This document shows, one piece after another, positions 17,554-26,445 of a stretch of DNA of 64,000 nt (the first letter of the stretch is position 1; each line of letters starts with the position of its first letter). Below the pieces are notes generated by a model. That model saw only the letters and a list, made by a program, of their open reading frames with translations. It was not told the origin of the DNA and did no database searches. The translations under genes were made by a program, and so were the position numbers. The stretch comes from Shewanella sp. 10N.286.48.A6 (lineage in GTDB: Bacteria > Pseudomonadota > Gammaproteobacteria > Enterobacterales > Shewanellaceae): assembly GCF_002873135.1 (NCBI RefSeq), contig NZ_MCVI01000003.1:62001-126000 (forward strand). Direction: 5' to 3'.

Positions 17554-19566
17554 ATGAAAAAACTTGTTAACATAATCTGCACATTAAGCTTATTTGGGTT
17601 TGCGTTTTTCGCACTCGCTGTTTGTGCGCAAGAAAATCAAACGATTGTTTTTGGGGTTCACTCAAAAACGGCACCACTGGAATGGCGTAATAATGGGGTT
17701 GATCAAGGTTTTAATGTTGAGTTAATGGCTAGAATTGGCCAAATCACCGGTAAACGTATCAAGGTCAGACGCAAAACATTTCAACAGTTACTTGCCGATG
17801 TACATAACCCTGACTCGCTAATTGATGTTATTGCTGTTGTCAGCCCTGTGACGGTCGAACGTGTGCTTAGTCAGTCTGATCCTATTTATGCAACCCATGC
17901 CAAGGCCTACACCCTCCAAGGCAAGTCATTTATAAATGGATGGCATGATCTTAAAGGAAAACGGGTCGCAATTAAAAAAGGCGCTTTTGTTGATATTTAC
18001 ATTTCGGGTCAAGCACAAGACTTCGAGCGTGTCGATGTTGACCTTTACGAGACAGGCTTTCAGCTATTAATAAAACAACAGGTTGATGTTGTCATTGCTG
18101 AGAACTTTGTTGCACGCCGATTAATGCCTTTATACCCTTCGGTGCGCAGCTCAAGCGATCCTTTGATGTATGGTGCATTCAATTTTGTCAGCAATCATAA
18201 AAATGCCATGTTAATGGAGCAAATAAATGCCGCAATACGACAACTAAAACTATCAGGCGAATATGATCGCCTAGTCAACAAATGGTTTGGTACAGGACGC
18301 GAAAAAGTTGACTTAAACTCGGCGCAGCAAAGGTTATTATCGCTTGCGATATTAATCAGCCTGATATCTGCGCTAGGGATGATACTAACTGGATATATCA
18401 GCCTGAGTTTACGAAAGCGCACCAAAGCACTCAAGCTTGAACTTACTCAGCGTAAAAAAGCAGAAACCGCTATTTCGGAGCTATCGAAACAGTTCCAGTC
18501 AGTATTAGATGGTATTCCTCATGGTGTGACGCTATTCAACCGTGCAGGAGAATGCTTATGGAGTAACGACAACAATAATGATCTGCTTAATAATCCTGAT
18601 TTTCATTACTTAGACGGACAGCCCTTTGACCTTAGTTCCACCTTGTTTGAAGCGATCAATAACAATAAATCCATTATTGCTGATATGGTAATTCATAAAC
18701 AATATTGGCAACTTCAACTGCATCTTATTGGTAATGAACAAGCCGTTATATTGCTTGAAGAAACGACCGAGCAACAGCAGCTTCGTCAAGCCAACGATGA
18801 AGCTAGCCGATTAGCTTCATTAGGTGAGCTATCTGCTGGTATTGCCCATGAAATAAATAATCCGACGGGTATTATCGTGCATGCTATTGCCTTTATTAAT
18901 GATGCTCTAGCTGATCTTTCTGTTGCCGCTAATCATTACCAACAACAAAATCCATTTTGGAATATAGCGGGCTTAACGCCGACTCCCGCCATGGACGAAT
19001 TAAAGTTGAGCGGCCAGTCTATTATGGACGGTGCTGAACGCATTAGTCGCATTGTCTGTGATTTAAAACGCTACGCCTTACCCACAGTGTCTGATGAGTA
19101 TCAACTTATCCAGCTTAACGAAGTCGTTCAGGCATCTTTACGTTTAACGGCAAACCAAATAAAAAACTTAAAAGTGGTGACACACTTACAAAACCCAAGT
19201 CCTACTATTAAAGGTGATGAGCAACAGCTAAATCAGGTACTGATTAACCTAATTCAAAACGCTTGCCACGCGATTGTGTTGGATGCAACGACTTATGATG
19301 ACCAGCACCTGTCAATTAGCACCAGCATTGAACAGCAGTTTGCATGCTTAACTGTAACCGATAAAGGTCAAGGCATGGACCAAGCAACTCTTCAACGAAT
19401 TACCGAACCCTTTTTTACCACTAGGCGTTCAAGTGGCGGTAGTGGCTTAGGGTTATCTGTTTGTAGTCGGATAATTAAACAACATCAAGCCAAGATGCAG
19501 ATTAAATCGCGTATTGGTCAAGGCACAACTGTTATTATTCGCTTTCCTTTGGAGTCTGAAACGTGA
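17554..19566 (+). CDS. Hybrid solute-sensing histidine kinase (SBP_bac_3 - TM - PAS - HisKA - HATPase)
   Basis: This 670-residue sensor kinase has a signal peptide (about 1-25) and then a family-3 solute-binding domain (about 29-247: TIVFGVHSKTAPLEWRNNG, VDQGFNVELMARIGQ). A membrane helix follows around 265-285, then a PAS-like linker, then the kinase. The phospho-accepting His is residue 432 in SAGIAHEINNP. The N box is LINLIQNACHAI, and the G boxes are DKGQGMD and GGSGLGLSV. The binding-protein-like domain should sense a small molecule directly in the periplasm, where the divergent fumarate reductase works. Its stop overlaps the start of the response regulator by 4 bp (GTGA), so the two are translationally coupled. 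Confidence 0.92.
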   Translation: MKKLVNIICTLSLFGFAFFALAVCAQENQTIVFGVHSKTAPLEWRNNGVDQGFNVELMARIGQITGKRIKVRRKTFQQLLADVHNPDSLIDVIAVVSPVTVERVLSQSDPIYATHAKAYTLQGKSFINGWHDLKGKRVAIKKGAFVDIYISGQAQDFERVDVDLYETGFQLLIKQQVDVVIAENFVARRLMPLYPSVRSSSDPLMYGAFNFVSNHKNAMLMEQINAAIRQLKLSGEYDRLVNKWFGTGREKVDLNSAQQRLLSLAILISLISALGMILTGYISLSLRKRTKALKLELTQRKKAETAISELSKQFQSVLDGIPHGVTLFNRAGECLWSNDNNNDLLNNPDFHYLDGQPFDLSSTLFEAINNNKSIIADMVIHKQYWQLQLHLIGNEQAVILLEETTEQQQLRQANDEASRLASLGELSAGIAHEINNPTGIIVHAIAFINDALADLSVAANHYQQQNPFWNIAGLTPTPAMDELKLSGQSIMDGAERISRIVCDLKRYALPTVSDEYQLIQLNEVVQASLRLTANQIKNLKVVTHLQNPSPTIKGDEQQLNQVLINLIQNACHAIVLDATTYDDQHLSISTSIEQQFACLTVTDKGQGMDQATLQRITEPFFTTRRSSGGSGLGLSVCSRIIKQHQAKMQIKSRIGQGTTVIIRFPLESET

Positions 19567-20942
19567 AATTAGCCAGAAACATTTTACTTGTTGATGATGA
19601 GGCACCTTGGTTACGCACTCTAGCCATTACCCTCAACCGTTTAGTACCCGAGGCAACAATTGATACCTGCATTGATAGTCGGCAAGTGATTAACCGACTT
19701 GAAGTAGGTGACTATGCATTGGTGCTATTAGATCTCACCATGCCATTTCACTCAGGTGAGGAGCTACTGGAGAGTATTCGCAACACATCGCCTTACACTC
19801 GAGTGATTATCGTTACCGGTGTTAATCAGGTTGATACGGCTGTGCGTTGCATCAAGCATGGCGCTTATGATTATTTTATTAAGACCGACAAAGTTGATGA
19901 TCTTGCTAGAACAGTACGCCAAGCATTAGAGGTTGTTGGTCTTGAGCGCAACTATCTAAGAATTAAACAAAGCTTTTTAAGTAAGACATTGAATCAACCT
20001 GAGGCGTTTGATAATTTTTTGACCTGCGAGCCTGCCTTGCTCGACCAGTTTCGATATTTTGAAGCAGTAGCACCCAGTCCTGAACCCATTCTAATTCAAG
20101 GTGAAAGCGGCACGGGTAAAGATGAATTTGCCAAATCAGCCCACTTACTTTGCTGCCCACAAGCGCCATTTATAAATATCAATCTAGCTGGGATAAGTGC
20201 ATCAGCATTTGAGTTACAACTGTTTGGCAAAATCAACACCTTGGAAGATGGCCAACTATGCGCCCAAGCGGGGGCGTTGCATCAAGTTCAATCAGGTTTA
20301 CTTTACCTGAATGAAATAGGTGATTTGCCAATAGAGGCGCAAGCAAAACTGGTGGATGTCATTGAACATAAACAATACTACCCAATTGGCAGCGACAAGG
20401 CCTACCCAGTGATGTGTAAAATCATCACTTCCACCCAACATGACTTACTCGCATTAAGCAAAGCGGGAAAATTTCGCAATGACCTTTTGTATCGTCTTCG
20501 CTCACATACCATCAAACTGCCGCCATTAAGACAACGTAAACTCGACCTATTTATGTTAATTAATCACTTTATTACCCTTGCAGCAGAAGAAATGGATCTG
20601 CCTAGACCTGAGCAACCCAATACCCTCGCCTCGCAAATAGCCGAATATGAGTTTCCCGGTAATTTACATGAACTCAGAGGAATGGTGTTTGATGCCGTCA
20701 GTCGCAGTGATGGAATTAAGCTCAATATCAGCCCCTTTATGGAAGCCAACAACTTAACCAAAGTCGCAGCAGATAATACCGCGCAACTGACGTTTCCAAA
20801 GGAGTTACCTACGTTGGCACAAATGAGTGATGCATTAATTAACGAAGCGATGAGCCGTACGGCAAATAGTCAAACTGTTGCAGCAAAAATGCTAGGAATA
20901 AGCCAAAGTGCATTAAGCCGCCGTCTTAAACATGAAAAGTAA
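19563..20942 (+). CDS. NtrC-like response regulator lacking the GAFTGA loop
   Basis: This 459-residue protein has a receiver domain (1-125) with VDDE, the phospho-acceptor Asp57 in LLDLTMP, the Thr in VTG and Lys in IKTDK. An AAA+ domain follows (about 150-385), then a Fis-type helix-turn-helix (TVAAKMLGISQSALSRRL) at the C-terminus. Walker A is intact (GESGTGKDE, about 180). The loop that should read GAFTGA is replaced by LFGKINTLEDGQLCAQAG, and Walker B reads LLYLNEIGDL with Asn in place of Asp (about 250). It therefore probably cannot remodel sigma-54 polymerase and may act as a sigma-70 regulator like TyrR. The start is a GTG overlapping the kinase stop. Confidence 0.9.
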   Translation: MKLARNILLVDDEAPWLRTLAITLNRLVPEATIDTCIDSRQVINRLEVGDYALVLLDLTMPFHSGEELLESIRNTSPYTRVIIVTGVNQVDTAVRCIKHGAYDYFIKTDKVDDLARTVRQALEVVGLERNYLRIKQSFLSKTLNQPEAFDNFLTCEPALLDQFRYFEAVAPSPEPILIQGESGTGKDEFAKSAHLLCCPQAPFININLAGISASAFELQLFGKINTLEDGQLCAQAGALHQVQSGLLYLNEIGDLPIEAQAKLVDVIEHKQYYPIGSDKAYPVMCKIITSTQHDLLALSKAGKFRNDLLYRLRSHTIKLPPLRQRKLDLFMLINHFITLAAEEMDLPRPEQPNTLASQIAEYEFPGNLHELRGMVFDAVSRSDGIKLNISPFMEANNLTKVAADNTAQLTFPKELPTLAQMSDALINEAMSRTANSQTVAAKMLGISQSALSRRLKHEK

Positions 20943-21208
20943 CCAAATTGATTTGCAAAACAGCATTACAGAGGTAGGGTGAGAGCGCAAATGCTTTTCG
21001 TTCAATTAGTGGGAGTTTATTAAGCGAATATCAACCGCATGGACGCGGATGTTAAGCCATCATGGATGATTTTACGGCGTTTCGTTTAATAAACCTTAAC
21101 AATTTGCATAAAAACCAATCGCTTATGCGGTAACCATGATTACAGAGGTGCCAAACAAGGTTAATCATATGCTCAGGTAAAATCTATTCGCTGGCTTTTA
21201 TCGGATAC
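20943..21208. other. Intergenic region with direct and inverted repeats
   Basis: No gene is supported. The 11-bp sequence ATTACAGAGGT occurs at 20965-20975 and again at 21139-21149. Between the copies lies an 80-bp inverted-repeat element (see the separate entry). Confidence 0.6.
21015..21094. repeat. 80-bp inverted-repeat element, possible extragenic repeat or MITE
   Basis: GTTTATTAAGCGAA (21015-21028) and TTCGTTTAATAAAC (21081-21094) are inverted copies with one mismatch. The interior holds the internally repetitive CATGGACGCGGATG and CATCATGGATGATT. This resembles dispersed extragenic repeats of marine gammaproteobacteria as I remember them. Only one copy is present in the window. Confidence 0.5.
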
Positions 21209-21237
21209 AAAAAAAGAGAGCCGAAGCTCTCTTTTTT
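21209..21237 (-). terminator. Terminator of nagP
   Basis: AAAAGAGAGC CGAA GCTCTCTTTT forms a long hairpin with a T-run on the minus strand, 25 bp after the nagP stop. Confidence 0.85.
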
Positions 21238-21261
21238 ACCCAAAACGAAAAGTCACTCAGT

Positions 21262-22566
21262 TTACTTCCAGCTGGTCATCTTGTGGCCTTTAACCGCATA
21301 AAATAAAATGAATAGATAACATGGGATCATCACTAAGTAGCCGCCTTGCATGCCAAGGGAGGTTGCTGAGCTGGTTAAGCCCCAGAATACTGGGCCAAAT
21401 GCGCCACCAGCAATACCCATGATGAGTAGTGCTGAACCTGTGCTGGTTAGTTTACCCATACCAGATAAGGCTAACGGCCAAACTGCTGGCCAAACAATTG
21501 CGTTAGCCAAGCCTAAAAAGGCAATTAACAGTAAGGTATCTGGCAGTTGTGCGCCGCCAAATGGCACCAATACAGTGTCAGAAATAGCCGTTGAGCTGCT
21601 ATCACCAAATACAATACCAAAGGACAACACCACCCCAAGTATGGCGCTAATAAGTAGCGCATTAGGCTGAGATATAAACCGTGGAATACAAATAATCCCT
21701 AAGGTGTAACCCACTACCATGCATATCATGGTGTATGAGGTCATCACCCCATAGTTTTCAACCCCTAAGGTGAGTGCATACGTACCAATAGTATCACCAG
21801 CGATTACCTCAACAGCCACATAAACAAACAAGGCCACCACCCCAAGGGCTAAGTTGGGTTTTGCTAGTGCCTGTTTAATTTGACCTTTACTGGTGCCCTC
21901 TTCTGCTTCGTCTTGTTCAAGCTCTGGTAGCGGTGATTTCTTAACAGCATAGGCTAAAATACCAATGAAGATTGCCATGCCTAAATACGGCAGAATTAAG
22001 CTGTTAGCCATTTCATCAATTTGAACCTGACTTAGGGTGGTGCCGACGCGATCTTTAAAGCTATCAAGGATTAATGCGGTAAACACCATAGGAGCAATAA
22101 CACCCGCGCCTTTATTCAAAATCCCCATAACACTAACGCGTGCTGCAGCAGACTCTTCAGGGCCTAAGCGAACCACATAAGGGTTAACAGCGGTTTGTAA
22201 TAATGTTTGTCCGGTGCCCATAACCAGTTGCGCGAGTAAGAACAAAGCAAACACTTGGGTTTTAGCGGCTGGAATAAAGAGTAAACCCGCCACCATCATC
22301 ACGCCCATACCCAGCGCCATACCGTTTTTATAGCCCACTTTACGGATGACCCAAGCTGAAGGTAGTGCGGTAAAAGTTACTGCAATATAAAAAGAGAATA
22401 GAATTAGTGACGCTTGAAAAGGGCTTAACTGAAGGATTTGCTTTAGATATGGCATTAACGAACCATTAAGCCAAGTCGCAAACCCTAATACGAAAAAGAG
22501 TATTGCCACAATGGCCATGGGCACTATGCTGCTTTTTTGCTGACTATTATTCATTGTTGTTTCCAT
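21262..22566 (-). CDS. nagP: N-acetylglucosamine permease NagP (FHS-family MFS transporter)
   Basis: This 434-residue, 12-span inner-membrane symporter belongs to the fucose-galactose-glucose:H+ (FucP-like) branch. Typical segments are FFVLGFATWLNGSLMPYLKQ, VMGTGQTLLQTAVNPYVV and the ILNKGAGVIAPM loop. In Shewanella NagP imports GlcNAc, replacing the phosphotransferase system of enterobacteria. Context supports this: it follows the nagX-nagA-nagB-nagK genes on the same strand and has its own NagR-type operator 159 bp upstream. Two in-frame ATGs are 12 bp apart (22566 and 22554) and I cannot separate them. The intergenic region before it (22567-22882) otherwise holds only short repeats such as AGTGACAGT. 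Confidence 0.93.
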   Translation of the reverse strand: METTMNNSQQKSSIVPMAIVAILFFVLGFATWLNGSLMPYLKQILQLSPFQASLILFSFYIAVTFTALPSAWVIRKVGYKNGMALGMGVMMVAGLLFIPAAKTQVFALFLLAQLVMGTGQTLLQTAVNPYVVRLGPEESAAARVSVMGILNKGAGVIAPMVFTALILDSFKDRVGTTLSQVQIDEMANSLILPYLGMAIFIGILAYAVKKSPLPELEQDEAEEGTSKGQIKQALAKPNLALGVVALFVYVAVEVIAGDTIGTYALTLGVENYGVMTSYTMICMVVGYTLGIICIPRFISQPNALLISAILGVVLSFGIVFGDSSSTAISDTVLVPFGGAQLPDTLLLIAFLGLANAIVWPAVWPLALSGMGKLTSTGSALLIMGIAGGAFGPVFWGLTSSATSLGMQGGYLVMIPCYLFILFYAVKGHKMTSWK

Positions 22567-22724
22567 AAACCCTGCTTCTTATTGTCATTGATATTTCAGC
22601 ACTGACTTACTACTAGTGCCCCATATGAGTCTTATTATTATTGAGTTTTTATCAACAATTTGACCTAGCAATGTTGCTGCAGATCATAATCGTTGTGCAT
22701 TTCATGTTAAAACATAAACACAGC

Positions 22725-22742
22725 AAAGACAACGCTGTCATT
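22725..22742 (-). promoter_or_regulatory. NagR-type operator upstream of nagP
   Basis: AAAGACAACGCTGTCATT differs from the perfect box upstream of hex at one outer position. It is the weakest of the four copies in the window and lies 159 bp before the nagP start. Confidence 0.75.
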
Positions 22743-22882
22743 TCATTAGCAACTAAACATCATTGATCACACCACAAGCCCCAAAATAAATCTTGCATGC
22801 AGTTCTTAGTGACAGTCCATAGTGACAGTTCTAATAAACAGCTCTCAGAGGCCGCTCTTAGAAACAGCTCAATAAACAATCA

Positions 22883-24094
22883 TTAGATGCGAATAAAAAT
22901 TTTACGTTGATAAAGCCACAATAAAATTAGCCATTGCACTGTCAGTAAGCTCAGTACAAAGAGTAATGGTTGCCAGTCTGCTGGGGTGGCGCGAATAAAG
23001 CCGCCCAATAAACTATTGGCTAAGTATTGCCAATTAACCACACTAGATGCGATATAGATGATGATGGCATTAGTGCCAATCACCACAAAAACAAAGGCCC
23101 ATTTGTGCCATTTAAGTACGTCGATAATGGCGTAAAAAATGGCGAGTAAGATAATACTCCAACCACTGGTTACCAACACAAAACTGCTGGTCCATAAGTC
23201 TTTATTGACCGGAATAATCAAGTCTAATAGCCAGCCTAATGACAATAACGCCGCACCAATAATCACCATACTCAAGACTTTTAGCCATTCACCCCTAAGC
23301 CCCCATAAGGGCGGCTTGGCTTTAACAATATAGTGACCGACAAACACACCGATTAAGCCATTTACCACCGCAGGCAGTGTGGATAGCACCCCTTCAGGAT
23401 CTACGGCTCTATTTTGATATGCGCTACCAGGTAGCAGTATTGAATCCACGTAAGCGTTAATACTATTTTCGGCGCTAAAGCGGGCAAAGGTTTGGCTTGT
23501 TTGATTAACAGCTGCTTGAGCTAATTCTGGGTTTTGAACTAGCCCAGAATATAGCTTGAGATCGGGATAAGGAAGATATAACTGAATAAGCCCATAGCCA
23601 ATTAATAGACTAATGGCGACAATAATTTGGGTTCTAAGGCTGGTATGCCACACCAACATCGCGCCTATAAACCATGCAAAACCAATACGTGCCAACACAC
23701 TGGCATAACGCACACTGTCGGGATCTGCAGGCATACCAACGCCCCAACCATGATTATAAAGTACCCCTAAAAAAATAAGTAAACCAAGGCGCTTTATAGC
23801 ATGACGATACAAGGGCAGCCGCTGCTGCATTGGTAGTTTATCTAAGCGTTTTGGTGACAGGCCTAAAGCCACACCGGAGAGGAAAATAAACAGCGGGAAT
23901 ATAACATCATAAAAGGTAAATCCATGCCATTGACTGTGATGCATTTGGCCGTCAAACCAATTCCACCCAGCCCAGCCGGTTAATATAAATAATCCAGCAA
24001 ATAGGCCCTCACCGCCAAGGATCCAAAACATGTCAAAACCGCGCAGGGCGTCCAATGACATTAATCTTGGCTTCAAAGCGGTTTTAGTCGACAT
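22883..24094 (-). CDS. nagX: NagX, DUF5009 / HGSNAT-like multispanning membrane protein
   Basis: This 403-residue protein has about 10-11 hydrophobic spans and the family opening RLMSLDALRGFDMFWILGGEG. The SLDALRGFDM motif is shared with bacterial and human heparan-alpha-glucosaminide N-acetyltransferase-like proteins. In Shewanella and Vibrio nagX lies in GlcNAc loci and is proposed to act on or transport amino sugars, but its biochemical role is not settled. Its ATG is 3 bp after the nagA stop, with AAGG 8 bp upstream inside nagA. It is therefore in the nagK-nagB-nagA-nagX transcript, with nagP downstream. Confidence 0.88.
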   Translation of the reverse strand: MSTKTALKPRLMSLDALRGFDMFWILGGEGLFAGLFILTGWAGWNWFDGQMHHSQWHGFTFYDVIFPLFIFLSGVALGLSPKRLDKLPMQQRLPLYRHAIKRLGLLIFLGVLYNHGWGVGMPADPDSVRYASVLARIGFAWFIGAMLVWHTSLRTQIIVAISLLIGYGLIQLYLPYPDLKLYSGLVQNPELAQAAVNQTSQTFARFSAENSINAYVDSILLPGSAYQNRAVDPEGVLSTLPAVVNGLIGVFVGHYIVKAKPPLWGLRGEWLKVLSMVIIGAALLSLGWLLDLIIPVNKDLWTSSFVLVTSGWSIILLAIFYAIIDVLKWHKWAFVFVVIGTNAIIIYIASSVVNWQYLANSLLGGFIRATPADWQPLLFVLSLLTVQWLILLWLYQRKIFIRI

Positions 24095-24097
24095 ACA

Positions 24098-25258
24098 TTA
24101 GCCTTTATCGCATCGGCTAAAAACCACATCGCCATTAATATAGGTTTGGTTAACTTGATAACGCGAGTTATCGTTTGCATTAGCAGCTAACAACACTAAG
24201 TCTGCGCGCTGACCTACGGCTATGGTGCCAAGCTTAGCTTGCTGTAGATACTGCGCTGGATATAACGATGCCATTCTAAGGGCTTCTTCATAACTGAGGC
24301 CAAGCATGCTAACCGTATTGTTAACTGCGCCAACCATATCAAGTACGCAACCTGCTAGCTCACCTGATTTGGCATTGAGCCTATCACCTTGACGTATGAC
24401 CTCGGTGCCAAACAGTTCAAAGCTGGCATCATCATCCAGTCCCACCGGTGGCATAGCATCGGTTACTAACATGATTTTGCCTTGGGGCTTAGCTTTAAGG
24501 GCAACTTTTGCAGTCGCACTGTGAACATGGTGGCCATCGACAATCAATCCGCACCATGCTGCATCACTTTCTAGCGCTGCGCCCACCATGCCCGGCTCAC
24601 GAGAGCCAAAGCCTGACATGGCATTAAACAAATGTGTAAAACCGTTAGCGCCAGCATTTAACGCCGCCAGCACAGTGTCATAATCGGCATTTGAGTGACC
24701 TAAGCACACCTTTACGTCGTTAGCGACTAAGGTTTTTATCACCTCAACTGAGACATTTTCAGGGGCTAAAGTGACCACTTTTATACCAAGATCTTGTCGT
24801 GAAAATATCGCCAGTTCTTCATCTGAAATACTGCGAATAAACGATTGTGGATGCACGCCTTTTTTAGGCACACTTAAATGTGGCCCTTCAAAGTGAATCC
24901 CTAACACGCCTGCAGATTGCAGCTTAATAGCCTCGGCAACGGCATCAGCGGCTTGCGCCATCACCTCAACTTTATCGGTAATGAGCGTCGGCAGAAAACC
25001 GGTCGTACCAAATTGAGCATGTGCTCGACCTATGGTCTCAATACAATCAAGGGTTGGTGCGCTATTAAACAGTGCCCCGCCGCCGCCATTAACTTGAACA
25101 TCAACAAACCCTGGCACTAACGTGCCTTGTAAACGCACTTCTTTCGCATTCGATACTGAATCTAAGGCGATGATGTGGCCGTCTTCAATAGAGATCACCG
25201 CATCTTGATGAAATTGCTGTCCATCAAAAAAACCGTCTGCTATTAGGGTTTGTCTCAT
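24098..25258 (-). CDS. nagA: N-acetylglucosamine-6-phosphate deacetylase
   Basis: This 386-residue amidohydrolase converts GlcNAc-6-phosphate to glucosamine-6-phosphate and acetate. Metal and substrate residues are visible in order: HFEGPHLSVPKKGVH (Glu and His), CLGHSNAD (His), GFTHLFNAMSG (His) and the catalytic Asp in LVTDAMPPVG. Its length matches E. coli NagA. It lies 66 bp after nagB-II and 3 bp before nagX, so it is mid-operon. The product feeds directly into the deaminase encoded upstream. Confidence 0.96.
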   Translation of the reverse strand: MRQTLIADGFFDGQQFHQDAVISIEDGHIIALDSVSNAKEVRLQGTLVPGFVDVQVNGGGGALFNSAPTLDCIETIGRAHAQFGTTGFLPTLITDKVEVMAQAADAVAEAIKLQSAGVLGIHFEGPHLSVPKKGVHPQSFIRSISDEELAIFSRQDLGIKVVTLAPENVSVEVIKTLVANDVKVCLGHSNADYDTVLAALNAGANGFTHLFNAMSGFGSREPGMVGAALESDAAWCGLIVDGHHVHSATAKVALKAKPQGKIMLVTDAMPPVGLDDDASFELFGTEVIRQGDRLNAKSGELAGCVLDMVGAVNNTVSMLGLSYEEALRMASLYPAQYLQQAKLGTIAVGQRADLVLLAANANDNSRYQVNQTYINGDVVFSRCDKG

Positions 25259-25324
25259 AATGTTCTCTTTATATTGCGTTAATCTTTAACTGCTTACTTC
25301 TTAATGCTCACAGTCGAGTCAAAC

Positions 25325-26323
25325 TTATAGTGTTTGGGTGACTTTTTTCAAACCTTCTGGCTGATCTGGGTCAATACCACGGGCAACAGCGACGGCGGCT
25401 ACATCGATATAAAAACGTTGTAGCAATGCTAATGGCGCAACACGCGGGTGTATTTCAGATGATGTTTGATTTAAATGCACCAAGTCTGCGCCACGTTGTT
25501 TTACGTTTTCTATTTGCTCGATATGGCTTTCATAAGACTCATCATTAATGCAGGCATCGACAATAGCCAGTTTCTTTTCAACTAAAGTCACCGGCCCATG
25601 TAAAAACTCAGCGCTACTGAATGATTCGGCATGAATAGAACAAACCTCTTTCATTTTAAGGGCGATTTCTTTGGTTACCGCATAACCTAAACCACGGCCA
25701 AGCACCACAAGGTTATTAACCCCAGCTAAAGACTCGGCGGTCAATTGCGGCGCTGCGTCAACGGCGGTTTGTAATGCAGCAGGCATTGAATCAACGGCTG
25801 CAGCTAACGACTCACTTTGGGTCCACTCAGCAGTTAACTGCACAATGGCTGATAAAGTCGCTAAGTAGCTTTTGGTCGCTGCGACGGCTTTTTCTTCACC
25901 CGCTCTAAGCGGTAATACCACATCGACAATATCTTTAATTGGTGCTGTTTCATCGTTGACTAATGCGACACAAAAAGCGCCGGCTTCTTTAGCCATTCTC
26001 GCTTGAGCCAATATATCTGGGCTACGGCCTGATTGTGAAATAACAATCACTAATCCGCCTTCAAGTTGTAAGCTTTTACCATAAACACTGGCAACTGATG
26101 GCGCTGCAGCAAAAGTTGGAATGCCCACTTCAATTTCAAATAAGTATTTAGCAAATACCCCTGCGTGATCTGATGAGCCTCGACCAACAATCATCACAAA
26201 CTTTGGCTTAAAACTACGTAGTTTTTCACCAAGCTCTTTGGTTAAGCCAGCATTAGCAGCCAGTTGCTCAGCGATTTTCTGCGGTGCTGAACGCGCTTCA
26301 CGTTCCATAATTGTATTTGTCAT
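25325..26323 (-). CDS. nagB-II: Glucosamine-6-phosphate deaminase, SIS-domain type (NagB-II)
   Basis: This 332-residue protein has two SIS domains, the same isomerase half found in GlmS, but no glutaminase domain. Sugar-phosphate motifs are FVMIVGRGSSDHAG and VVISQSGRSPD in the first domain. KEVCSIHAESFSSAEFLHGP is in the second. NagB-II deaminates and isomerises glucosamine-6-phosphate to fructose-6-phosphate. It is a non-homologous replacement of E. coli NagB that is typical of Shewanella. AAGG lies about 8 bp before the ATG; a second ATG five codons on is possible. Its neighbours NagK and NagA supply its substrate. Confidence 0.93.
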   Translation of the reverse strand: MTNTIMEREARSAPQKIAEQLAANAGLTKELGEKLRSFKPKFVMIVGRGSSDHAGVFAKYLFEIEVGIPTFAAAPSVASVYGKSLQLEGGLVIVISQSGRSPDILAQARMAKEAGAFCVALVNDETAPIKDIVDVVLPLRAGEEKAVAATKSYLATLSAIVQLTAEWTQSESLAAAVDSMPAALQTAVDAAPQLTAESLAGVNNLVVLGRGLGYAVTKEIALKMKEVCSIHAESFSSAEFLHGPVTLVEKKLAIVDACINDESYESHIEQIENVKQRGADLVHLNQTSSEIHPRVAPLALLQRFYIDVAAVAVARGIDPDQPEGLKKVTQTL

Positions 26324-26445
26324 CGAGTTAACCTTAATTTATGTTCAAGTTGATCCATTGAGGTATCAAGTTACTGAGCAGTGCATGGCGATGAATTTAT
26401 CGTTGACACTGAAAATTTTAAGCGAGTTCAAGATAATTTGGCGAG

